The notes under the pieces are model-generated. The model saw only the letters and a program-made list of their open reading frames with translations, made no database searches and was not told the origin of the DNA. Source: Treponema sp. UBA4232 (lineage in GTDB: Bacteria > Spirochaetota > Spirochaetia > Treponematales > Treponemataceae). Taken from it: 5,093 bases of DNA. The stretch lies in assembly GCA_002396325.1 (NCBI GenBank), contig DGXM01000094.1, positions 20,714 through 25,806 of the forward strand. The letters run 5' to 3'. Within the stretch, counting starts at the first letter, position 1. Each line of letters begins with the position of its first letter. The translations under genes were made by a program, and so were the position numbers. Shown piece after piece: positions 1 to 4,839 of the stretch.

Positions 1-40
1 ACGGCAACCTCAAATTATAGTTTTTAGAGCTTGCTTAAAA

Positions 41-1003
41 TCAGTCTTCAAAGGAGCCTGTCTTGAGTTCGTCCATAATCCTTTGCCAGCTGTCGAATCT
101 TACCGGGCTGATTTTCCCCTCCTCCACAGCGGTCTTTACGGCACACCCCTTTTCATTTTGGTGGGTGCAGCTCATTCCGAAAGTGCATTTTCCGATGAAA
201 GGCTTGAACTCGGTGAAATACAACTGAAGATTTTCAGCCGAAATATCGTGGAGCAGAAAACGTCTCACACCGGGAGTGTCGATTATGTCAGCGTTCATTC
301 CGTGCACTCCTCCGACAAGGGACTCTGAAATCTCTATGTGCATCAGGGAGCCTTTTGTTGTGGTATGCGTTCCGCGTCCGTATTTCTGGCTCAGACTGCC
401 GGTCTTCAAAACCACATTGTTGTCAAGCACGTTGATTATGGAACTTTTTCCCACACCGCTCTGGCCTACAAGAGCTGAAAGTTTGTTTTCAAGAAGATTC
501 GCGAGTTCTTCCATGCCCTCCCCGGTTTTTGCCGAAAGACGCACCACTTTGTAGCCTATATCCTCCCATGCGGCAAGCCTTTCCTGAAAATCCTCGTCCT
601 GTGAGGCCGGAAGATCGTATTTATTGCACACAATCACCGGGGTAATATTCTCATACTCTGCCTGTGCCAGTGCCCGGTCAATGAATCTGGGGCGGAAAGG
701 AGGCTGGTCAGGAGTCGTTACAATCATCAGATAATCAAGATTTGCCGCAAGAAGCTGGGGCTGTCTTTTTTTTATGTTCCATCTAACGAATTCGTTTTTT
801 CTGGGGACCAAATCAACAATCATTCCCTTGTCATCTTCAAGCGAGGAATCATCAAGATCCACAATATCGCCAGGGGCCAGAGGATTGTAATAGCCTTCCC
901 CCGCCTTTAGAACCTTGCCTTTTATGGCGCAGTCACGTATAATCCCGTCCTCACACTCGACTTCGAATATATTTTTGCTTCCGTTTAAAATCAGTCCTTG
1001 CAT
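41..1003 (-). CDS. rsgA: Ribosome small-subunit-dependent GTPase RsgA (YjeQ/YloQ family)
   Basis: RsgA is a cytoplasmic, circularly permuted GTPase that binds the 30S subunit late in assembly and hydrolyses GTP when checking the decoding centre. The 320-residue product shows the family order: an N-terminal OB-like region (about 1-70, with GDIVDL at 45-50 and RKNEFVR at 68-74), then the permuted G motifs G4 NKYD (127-130), G5 SAK (157-159), G1 GQSGVGKSS (180-188), the G2/switch I stretch GTHTTT (211-216) and G3 DTPG (242-245). A C-terminal zinc-knuckle follows, with ligands C273, C279, H281 and C287. Length is normal for the family. The first two cysteines are spaced Cx5C, one residue more than the Cx4C I recall for E. 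coli RsgA. The start fits the usual family N-terminus but has no Shine-Dalgarno; the promoter lies only about 12 nt upstream. The gene is divergent from the lipoprotein gene. No clear terminator is visible in the 40 bp after the stop. Confidence 0.97.
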   Translation of the reverse strand: MQGLILNGSKNIFEVECEDGIIRDCAIKGKVLKAGEGYYNPLAPGDIVDLDDSSLEDDKGMIVDLVPRKNEFVRWNIKKRQPQLLAANLDYLMIVTTPDQPPFRPRFIDRALAQAEYENITPVIVCNKYDLPASQDEDFQERLAAWEDIGYKVVRLSAKTGEGMEELANLLENKLSALVGQSGVGKSSIINVLDNNVVLKTGSLSQKYGRGTHTTTKGSLMHIEISESLVGGVHGMNADIIDTPGVRRFLLHDISAENLQLYFTEFKPFIGKCTFGMSCTHQNEKGCAVKTAVEEGKISPVRFDSWQRIMDELKTGSFED

Positions 1004-1014
1004 ATTATTATGAA

Positions 1015-1042
1015 ATTTTATTCAAAATAAAACTGCTGTCAA
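1015..1042 (-). promoter_or_regulatory. Candidate sigma-70 promoter of rsgA
   Basis: The minus strand reads TTGACA (1037-1042), a 16-nt spacer, then TAAAAT (1015-1020). The -35 is a perfect consensus match and the -10 matches at five of six positions. The expected start at about 1008-1009 lies only 5-6 nt before the rsgA ATG, so the transcript would be essentially leaderless. This agrees with the absence of any purine-rich ribosome-binding site there. Confidence 0.6.
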
Positions 1043-1190
1043 TAGGGAAATACCCTTTTTTAACAAAATAGATTGACTATTTCCTAAAACCGGTCCGATT
1101 TTTTTGAATCCTTCGATTTTAAAAACAGGCTCAGGGTTCCCGTAACCATTCGTCTTTTGCATTGTTTGTATGGAAAAAAGGGAAAAAAAA

Positions 1191-1199
1191 TGCTATACT
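1191..1199 (+). promoter_or_regulatory. Candidate extended -10 promoter of the lipoprotein gene
   Basis: TGCTATACT is an extended -10 element (TG-N-TATACT, five of six matches in the hexamer). The expected start is near 1206, giving a leader of about 49 nt. No good -35 lies at 16-18 bp; the nearest candidate, TTGTAT (1166-1171), is 22 bp away. The intervening DNA contains an A6 run, GGG and an A8 run (1174-1190). Confidence 0.45.
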
Positions 1200-1212
1200 C
1201 CCGCTATTACAG

Positions 1213-1229
1213 TTCTACGAAATGTAGAA
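1213..1229 (+). other. Small hairpin in the leader of the lipoprotein gene
   Basis: TTCTAC and GTAGAA form a perfect 6-bp stem around a 5-nt loop (GAAAT), starting a few bases after the predicted transcription start. It could stabilise the 5' end of the mRNA. No U-run follows it, so it is not a terminator. Confidence 0.45.
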
Positions 1230-1244
1230 GAGAAAAGCAGAAAA

Positions 1245-1248
1245 GAGG
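1245..1248 (+). promoter_or_regulatory. Ribosome-binding site GAGG of the lipoprotein gene
   Basis: GAGG lies 6 nt before ATG 1255. This supports the first methionine over the internal ATG at 1267, which has no comparable site. Confidence 0.65.
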
Positions 1249-1254
1249 TTTCAG

Positions 1255-2130
1255 ATGAAAAAACAGATGCGTGCCCTTTTGGGAACAATGGCCTTGTGTG
1301 TTGGATTTGCAGGATGCAAGTCGGCCGCACAGATAGACATTCACGAATATTCGCCAGTGGCAATCGTTTCAGTGTATGGAAATTCGACACTTCCGTGGTA
1401 TACCCCCGAAGAAAACCGTGTTTCAAACGAACAGGAGACCGGCGGTCTTCTCTCAAAATACGTGAATCAGGCACTCGGAGCAAACAATCCTGAAATGCAG
1501 ACAGTGCAGACACGCATAGACATGGCCGCAGAATCATTGCGCGGCATATTGGAACAAAACGGCATAGAGGTAATCAGTCACGAGGAGCTTTCAAAAACCA
1601 CTCCGTACACAGCCAAGCAGATTAAATGGCTCTCTTATCTTGACACAGACCTCGGGGCCGACGGTTTCCGCATCATGGACTATTCCAATTCGAAAAGAAA
1701 CAGGACTATATGCCAGCAGACAGGAGCCAAGAGCACAATTTTCGCCGAATTCAAATTCGAAAAGGAAAAGAAGAATGTGGGACTTGTGGGACACGAAGTT
1801 GCTGCAAGAGTCACAATGCTGGTTTACGTGGCCGATTCAAACGGAAAGAAGATTTTAAAGAAGAAGTACAGCGGCGTTTCCGCACAAACAACACCGTACA
1901 AAAACGGAAACTGGGACAAGCAGACTGTGGTTGATATGTTCCCTGACCTGATTGAGTCTGTAATCCACCAGTTCGTATTCGACTACACGACAGGAAACAT
2001 GGAAAGCAGCATTGAAGACGGAAATCAGGAAAACGTACAGTCCACTTCACTGGCCATTCCTGAAAACTTCACTTCCAAAACAGAGCAGGCCGACGGGGCT
2101 TCAACAGAGACAGGATACGAAGCCGAATAA
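1255..2130 (+). CDS. Uncharacterised lipoprotein, spirochaete type
   Basis: The 291-residue product starts with a lipoprotein signal: the basic MKKQMR, a hydrophobic stretch (residues 7-19) and a lipobox-like FAGC with the acylated cysteine at 21. Phe at -3 is unusual for enteric bacteria but tolerated in the looser spirochaete lipobox, so envelope anchoring is likely. The mature protein opens with a beta-strand-like segment (VAIVSVYGN, 35-43), then an amphipathic helix and strand (about 86-108, ending in IEVIS before HEEL). A second strand-rich region follows (about 159-192), and the C-terminus from about 248 is polar, acidic and probably disordered. The early strand with N, then helix and an 'I-V-I' strand, faintly recalls CsgG-like or TolB-N-like periplasmic folds; this is a weak resemblance only. 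I do not recognise the family and assign no function. The gene is monocistronic, divergent from rsgA, and ends at a bidirectional terminator. Confidence 0.88.
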   Translation: MKKQMRALLGTMALCVGFAGCKSAAQIDIHEYSPVAIVSVYGNSTLPWYTPEENRVSNEQETGGLLSKYVNQALGANNPEMQTVQTRIDMAAESLRGILEQNGIEVISHEELSKTTPYTAKQIKWLSYLDTDLGADGFRIMDYSNSKRNRTICQQTGAKSTIFAEFKFEKEKKNVGLVGHEVAARVTMLVYVADSNGKKILKKKYSGVSAQTTPYKNGNWDKQTVVDMFPDLIESVIHQFVFDYTTGNMESSIEDGNQENVQSTSLAIPENFTSKTEQADGASTETGYEAE

Positions 2131-2176
2131 AAACCGGCAGAAGCCCGATGCAGGGCGGACAATTTCTATGCGTCAT

Positions 2177-2222
2177 AAAAAAAGGGATGTTCCGGGCAAA
2201 AACCTTCGGAGCATCCCTTTTT
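2177..2222. terminator. Strong bidirectional intrinsic terminator
   Basis: AAAAAGGGATG (2179-2189) pairs perfectly with CATCCCTTTTT (2212-2222). A T-G wobble and TCCG/CGGA (2191-2194 with 2207-2210) extend this to a 16-bp stem with a 12-nt loop. On the plus strand it ends in a T-run that terminates the lipoprotein gene. On the minus strand seven Ts (2183-2177) end the permease transcript. It lies between two convergent genes, as expected. Confidence 0.9.
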
Positions 2223-2261
2223 CATTTATAATTTTTCAAGTTGCAAATGCAGAGGCTCTTT

Positions 2262-3461
2262 TTACAGAATCATTATGATAATCTTTGCGGCAAGAACCAC
2301 GGAAACCAACGCAAACGGATAAGTTGCGGCATAAGCAGAAGAAACCTCGTCGGTTCCGGCTGTTGCAATAAGAGTTCCCAATGCAGGTGTTGAAGTCATT
2401 CCGCCGGTGATTGAACCAAGATTGTTCAAAATGCTCAGTTTGAACACATAGCGCGCGATAATGTATCCGACAATCATCGGAACCAGAGTCATAGCGGCAC
2501 CGTAGATGAAATAGCTCACCTTCACGTTTTCCACGAAGTTCACTCCACCAGGAACGCCTGCCCCAATCAGGAAGAGGACGAGTCCCAGTTCACGGAAGAA
2601 GTTCAGCGTGTCTTTTTTGATGCGGCAGTCAACGGGACCAAGATGTGCAAAATGACCGACTATAAGACCTCCGATAAGAGTACCGCCGGAGTTTCCGAGC
2701 TTGAAGTTGATTCCTGGGATTGTGATTGAACCGATGATGCATCCGAGGGCAACGGCAAAGAAGAACGGGAAGAAACCGAACGGATCGAGTTTCACAAGCT
2801 TTCCCTTTGGCTCAGGAACTGTAATTGAATTTGCCGCATGGAAATGTGCCACTTCATCCTTCATATCCACCTTGAGGATTTTGGGAACGAGCTGCACGAA
2901 AAGAACGACTCCGAGCACTCCGAAGATGTATGCAATTCCGTATCCGGCGGTAACCTGAGCCTCGTCCTTTGCGACTTCTTTTGCGGCACTGAGACCGGGT
3001 GTTGATGTGAGTCCTCCGGTAAGCAGACCGACTGCCATATCAGCTGTAAGATTCTTATCGAAAAAAACGAAGAGGCACGCTGTTAGAGCTCCGAGCGCGA
3101 TGATTATGACACCCAGAAGAATGTAGGAAAGAGTCTTGCGGTTGAAACTGCGGAAAAATTTGGGACCTGCAATAAGACCTACGGCAGTAACAAAAAGTGC
3201 GGTTCCAATGTTGGATACAATTCCGAAGTTTCCCTTGATTCCGCTGCTGTAGAGGGTGATTGTCTTTTCAGCGATTGCGAAAGAAGGCACATAGTGGATG
3301 AGGATTCCGTAAAGCAACGCCACCAGCAGAACACCGGCAGTTCCCAGTTCAATGCCTTTGATTTTGATGCCGCCCACCAGATAACCGATGGTACCAATGG
3401 CAAACACGATAAAAATGAAAGAAAGTGCGGAGGAAGTGACTCCCGCTAGATAAGAAACCAT
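2262..3461 (-). CDS. AspT/YidE/YbjL-family permease (aspartate-alanine exchanger fold), short form without RCK_C
   Basis: This is a 399-residue polytopic inner-membrane protein built as an internal duplication. The signature GLLTGGLTSTPGL (145-157) recurs as GSITGGMTSTPAL (349-361). The preceding segments also match: ELGTAGVLLVALLYG (38-52) with GNSGGTLIGGLIVG (256-269), and TAVGLIAGP (92-100) with IGAGVPGG (299-306). This is the hallmark of the Asp-Al_Ex family, whose characterised member AspT swaps aspartate for alanine. AspT-type proteins are usually about 540-560 residues, with two TrkA_C (RCK_C) domains between the halves. Here only a short hydrophilic linker (about 195-225) joins them. 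Substrate is unknown: no decarboxylase or other partner enzyme is nearby, so a dicarboxylate or amino-acid substrate is only a guess. It has its own promoter and terminator and looks monocistronic. The start is supported by AAAAGG seven bases upstream and by the family-like hydrophobic N-terminus. Confidence 0.9.
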   Translation of the reverse strand: MVSYLAGVTSSALSFIFIVFAIGTIGYLVGGIKIKGIELGTAGVLLVALLYGILIHYVPSFAIAEKTITLYSSGIKGNFGIVSNIGTALFVTAVGLIAGPKFFRSFNRKTLSYILLGVIIIALGALTACLFVFFDKNLTADMAVGLLTGGLTSTPGLSAAKEVAKDEAQVTAGYGIAYIFGVLGVVLFVQLVPKILKVDMKDEVAHFHAANSITVPEPKGKLVKLDPFGFFPFFFAVALGCIIGSITIPGINFKLGNSGGTLIGGLIVGHFAHLGPVDCRIKKDTLNFFRELGLVLFLIGAGVPGGVNFVENVKVSYFIYGAAMTLVPMIVGYIIARYVFKLSILNNLGSITGGMTSTPALGTLIATAGTDEVSSAYAATYPFALVSVVLAAKIIIMIL

Positions 3462-3468
3462 GACGATA

Positions 3469-3474
3469 CCTTTT
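3469..3474 (-). promoter_or_regulatory. Ribosome-binding site of the permease gene
   Basis: The minus strand reads AAAAGG seven bases before the ATG, within the longer purine run TAAGGAAAAGG. The match to AAGGAG is partial but sits at a normal distance and supports this start. Confidence 0.5.
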
Positions 3475-3544
3475 CCTTACGATATTTTGACCGCCCCGAA
3501 AAATCCTATGTGAAAAATTCCGAGGATACAGCCACTGGAGCAAG

Positions 3545-3573
3545 ATTATATCCATTTAGACCATAAGTGTCAA
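3545..3573 (-). promoter_or_regulatory. Perfect consensus sigma-70 promoter of the permease gene
   Basis: The minus strand carries TTGACA (3568-3573), exactly 17 bp, then TATAAT (3545-3550): 12 of 12 consensus bases at ideal spacing. The expected start is near 3538, giving a leader of about 76 nt. I see no clear operator or strong structure in that leader. A promoter this close to ideal suggests high basal transcription unless something represses it. It lies 10 bp from the edge of the palindrome cluster. Confidence 0.85.
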
Positions 3574-3583
3574 CGACAGAATC

Positions 3584-3640
3584 TCATGCCAAACAAGGCT
3601 GTCATGCCAAACAAAGCCTGTCATGCCAAACGAAGCTGTG
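3584..3640 (+). repeat. Three tandem 18-20-nt units (TCATGCC...)
   Basis: Units start at 3584, 3602 and 3621 and read TCATGCCAAACAAGGCTG, TCATGCCAAACAAAGCCTG and TCATGCCAAACGAAGCTGTG. They lead straight into the left arm of the large palindrome at 3640. They resemble a truncated left arm (TCATGCTGAAC) followed by an AAGCCTG tail. A fourth unit of this kind precedes the second palindrome (3759-3777). Confidence 0.85.
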
Positions 3641-3703
3641 TCATGCTGAACTTGATTCAGCATCTCTTGTACAAAGGAGATCCCGAATCAAGTTCGGGAT
3701 GAC
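3640..3703 (+). repeat. 64-bp composite palindrome, copy 1
   Basis: Two 25-nt arms (3640-3664 and 3679-3703) are inverted with 21 of 25 positions matching. Each arm is also a hairpin by itself: ATGCTGAA/TTCAGCAT around CTTGA on the left, ATCCCGAA/TTCGGGAT around TCAAG on the right, both perfect 8-bp stems. The centre carries the palindrome TTGTACAA. The DNA or RNA can therefore fold as one long stem or as two adjacent hairpins. It is non-coding. Confidence 0.9.
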
Positions 3704-3749
3704 GGTAGTGACAGGTTCGGGATGACGGTAGCAGCAGGTTCGGAATGAC
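3704..3749 (+). repeat. Two tandem 23-nt units (GGTAG...CAGGTTCGGnATGAC)
   Basis: The units at 3704-3726 and 3727-3749 directly follow the first palindrome. Each ends in GGTTCGGGATGAC or GGTTCGGAATGAC, the same ending as the palindrome's right arm. A third unit lies at 3948-3970 after the third palindrome half. They look like right-arm remnants amplified in tandem. Confidence 0.85.
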
Positions 3750-3758
3750 GTGAAAATG

Positions 3759-3777
3759 TCATGCTGAACGAAGCCTG
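3759..3777 (+). repeat. Single left-type unit before the second palindrome
   Basis: TCATGCTGAACGAAGCCTG is the left-type unit seen at 3584-3640, here with the palindrome-like TCATGCTGAAC start. It abuts copy 2. Confidence 0.75.
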
Positions 3778-3840
3778 TCATGCTGAACTTGATTCAGCAT
3801 CTCTTGTACAGGGGAGATCCCGAAACAAGTTCGGGATGAC
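3777..3840 (+). repeat. 64-bp composite palindrome, copy 2
   Basis: This is the same length and design as copy 1. The left arm (3777-3801) is identical, and the centre is TCTTGTACAGGGGA. The right hairpin is again ATCCCGAA/TTCGGGAT, but with loop ACAAG instead of TCAAG. Differences fall in the loop and the centre, not the stems. Confidence 0.9.
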
Positions 3841-3904
3841 CTAAAACCCAACAATAACCAGCTTCTTTGAAGGAAATTGCGTCAGCAATTTCGAATCCGT
3901 GTGA
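3841..3904. repeat. Unrelated spacer with a perfect GAAATTGC/GCAATTTC hairpin
   Basis: GAAATTGC (3873-3880) and GCAATTTC (3885-3892) form a perfect 8-bp stem around GTCA. It does not match the surrounding palindrome family and has no following T-run. It occupies the place where the third element's left arm would be expected. Confidence 0.6.
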
Positions 3905-3947
3905 CATCCCTCGTGCAAAGGAGATTCCGAAACAAGTTCGGAATGAC
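3905..3947 (+). repeat. Right half of a third composite palindrome
   Basis: Only the centre (TCGTGCAAAGGA) and right arm are present. The hairpin ATTCCGAA (3924-3931)/TTCGGAAT (3937-3944) with loop ACAAG differs from copies 1 and 2 by one compensated pair, C-G to T-A. The left arm is missing or replaced by unrelated sequence. Confidence 0.8.
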
Positions 3948-3970
3948 GGTAGTGGCAGGTTCGGAATGAC
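3948..3970 (+). repeat. Third 23-nt right-type unit
   Basis: GGTAGTGGCAGG followed by TTCGGAATGAC matches the two units at 3704-3749 with few substitutions. It carries the same GGAATGAC variant as the half element before it, which suggests local copying. Confidence 0.8.
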
Positions 3971-4012
3971 GGTATGGACGAGCTTATCGGACAGCCCTAT
4001 AATATCAGCTTG

Positions 4013-4723
4013 TTAGAGATTGAATGTGTACTGATACCCCACACTGAAAGTGAGTCCGCGCCTTATGTAGGCCTCGCTTATCTTGGAGTCTGCTTCGGTC
4101 TGAGTGCCTGTGAAATCAAACAGATAGCGTATGTTTCCCACAAGACTTCCTGGGCCCATTTTGTAGCCCAAACCTGCACCGAAAATCATTCCAACGTTGA
4201 GATTGCGCACCGGCTGATCTTCTGAACCACTTACAGACGGGTAAGTTGCGACACAATGAAAAGGACTCAATGGAATGGAGAGATAGAACCCGCTCTCGGC
4301 TTCAACGGAAAGTTTTTTTGTGAAATTGAAGTCCGCGGTAAACAAAACGGGAATATCCAAAGTGCTGACGGACCCCGTAAGCTTTGTTGTTCCAAGAAGT
4401 GTCTGAGAAGCAGTGCAGTAAACGCCATTGTTGAAAAAGAAATCAAGCTCTGTCTGAACGCCCAAATCAGCTATTCCGAGTGAAGCGAAATTCAAAGCGG
4501 CATAAAGACCGAACCCTCCGCCGACATTTCCACCGGTTGTAAATTCCCCTCCAAATCCTTCATACGAACTTTGAATGCCTTTTATACTATCGTCACGCCA
4601 TTCACTTCCTGCGCCCACGAACAAGGCCCCCTTTCCGCCCACTGTAAAAGACATAGCCGGTGCCGAGACCGCACAAGACAAAGCCAGAGTCAAAACCGTA
4701 ACGATTTTTGCAAGTTTCTTCAT
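4013..4723 (-). CDS. Outer-membrane beta-barrel protein
   Basis: The 236-residue product has a Sec signal peptide: MKKLAK, a hydrophobic core (about 7-17), and Ala-rich candidate cleavage sites at VSA (19-21) or APA (21-23). The rest is Gly- and aromatic-rich with alternating hydrophobic residues and short turns, typical of an 8- to 10-strand barrel: TVGGKGALFVGAG (27-39), GGGFGLYAALNFA (68-80), LDIPVLFTADFNF (122-134), NVGMIFGAGLGYKMG (176-190), and a last strand LTFSVGYQYTF (224-234) that nearly ends in Phe, as BAM substrates do. A cysteine at 17 follows LALS, so a lipoprotein is a weak alternative, but the barrel pattern argues against it. I cannot name a specific porin or adhesin. A strong AAGGAG supports the start. 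The gene has its own promoter and a long structured leader. Its 3' end runs into the palindrome cluster with no classical T-tailed terminator. Confidence 0.85.
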   Translation of the reverse strand: MKKLAKIVTVLTLALSCAVSAPAMSFTVGGKGALFVGAGSEWRDDSIKGIQSSYEGFGGEFTTGGNVGGGFGLYAALNFASLGIADLGVQTELDFFFNNGVYCTASQTLLGTTKLTGSVSTLDIPVLFTADFNFTKKLSVEAESGFYLSIPLSPFHCVATYPSVSGSEDQPVRNLNVGMIFGAGLGYKMGPGSLVGNIRYLFDFTGTQTEADSKISEAYIRRGLTFSVGYQYTFNL

Positions 4724-4729
4724 ATTATT

Positions 4730-4735
4730 CTCCTT
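4730..4735 (-). promoter_or_regulatory. Ribosome-binding site AAGGAG of the beta-barrel gene
   Basis: A full AAGGAG lies 6 nt before the ATG. It directly abuts a nine-T tract that ends a terminator-like hairpin, so folding upstream could affect both transcription through it and access to it. Confidence 0.85.
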
Positions 4736-4778
4736 AAAAAAAAATCACCAACACTCGACAGAGCATCGAAGTATGGTG
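4736..4778 (-). terminator. Terminator-like hairpin in the leader of the beta-barrel gene (candidate attenuator)
   Basis: On the minus strand CACCA (4778-4774) pairs with TGGTG (4750-4746). With one single-nt bulge on each side the stem continues T-G, ACT/AGT and CGA/TCG, closing a 7-nt loop (4765-4759). The total is about 12 bp including one wobble. An A and nine Ts (4744-4736) follow, then the gene's AAGGAG. The hairpin lies between promoter and start codon, so it would stop transcription before the gene unless overridden. The bulges make it weaker than the terminator at 2177-2222. Confidence 0.6.
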
Positions 4779-4787
4779 TTCTCACGA

Positions 4788-4811
4788 GGTATCGAAGTAG
4801 GACTCAATACC
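4788..4811 (-). other. Leader hairpin overlapping the stop codon of the upstream mini-ORF
   Basis: The minus strand gives GGTATTGAG, loop TCCTAC, TTCGATACC: a 9-bp stem with two G-U pairs and a 6-nt loop. The TGA of the mini-ORF is inside the 5' arm, so a ribosome finishing the mini-ORF would block the hairpin. Its 3' side contains TACTTCGAT, which recurs in the 5' arm of the terminator-like hairpin. Confidence 0.55.
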
Positions 4812-4839
4812 GTTTATTTCGACGAAGCGCACGGGGCAT
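4804..4839 (-). CDS. Candidate 11-residue leader peptide ORF
   Basis: The ORF reads MPRALRRNKRY and stop. It has a strong GGAGG five bases upstream (4845-4849) and lies in the leader of the beta-barrel gene, after the promoter and before the two downstream hairpins. Four of its eleven residues are arginine (CGT, CGT, CGA, CGG) and one is lysine. Such a short frame can occur by chance; the good ribosome-binding site and the overlap of its stop with a hairpin are what raise it above background. A role as an attenuation sensor is inference. Confidence 0.35.
   Translation of the reverse strand: MPRALRRNKRY

Larger units (their letters stand above)
1004..1254. other. Divergent intergenic spacer between rsgA and the lipoprotein gene
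   Basis: This AT-rich 251-bp spacer holds the rsgA promoter on the minus strand near its left end and the lipoprotein promoter and ribosome-binding site on the plus strand near its right end. The middle (about 1045-1165) shows only short weak inverted repeats, such as AGGG/CCCT around 1045-1056 and GGTT/AACC around 1135-1147. I see no convincing small gene, structured RNA or operator in it. Confidence 0.6.

Noticed and set aside
1..40. Possible terminator of rsgA
   Set aside because: Only a short AGC/GCT stem with AT-rich flanks is present and no proper T-tailed hairpin, so I do not call one.
1045..1063. GGG...CCC followed by a T-run on the plus strand as a terminator
   Set aside because: The stem is only about 4 bp and there is no plus-strand gene upstream for it to terminate.
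1170..1493. Open frame of 107 codons on the plus strand
   Set aside because: It overlaps the well-supported lipoprotein gene in another frame, has no ribosome-binding site, and its translation looks like random low-quality protein.
3584..3974. Resemblance to a CRISPR array
   Set aside because: The repeats are palindromic, of different lengths (about 19, 23 and 64 nt), and lie back to back without regular unique spacers. No cas gene is present.
3974..4225. Plus-strand frame of 83 codons
   Set aside because: It starts in the repeat cluster and runs antisense through the 3' end of the beta-barrel gene. No ribosome-binding site or protein-like pattern supports it.
4013..4723. Beta-barrel gene product as a lipoprotein, because of LALSC at residues 13-17
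   Set aside because: The residues before the cysteine do not form a good lipobox, Ala-type cleavage sites follow, and the mature part reads as a transmembrane barrel.
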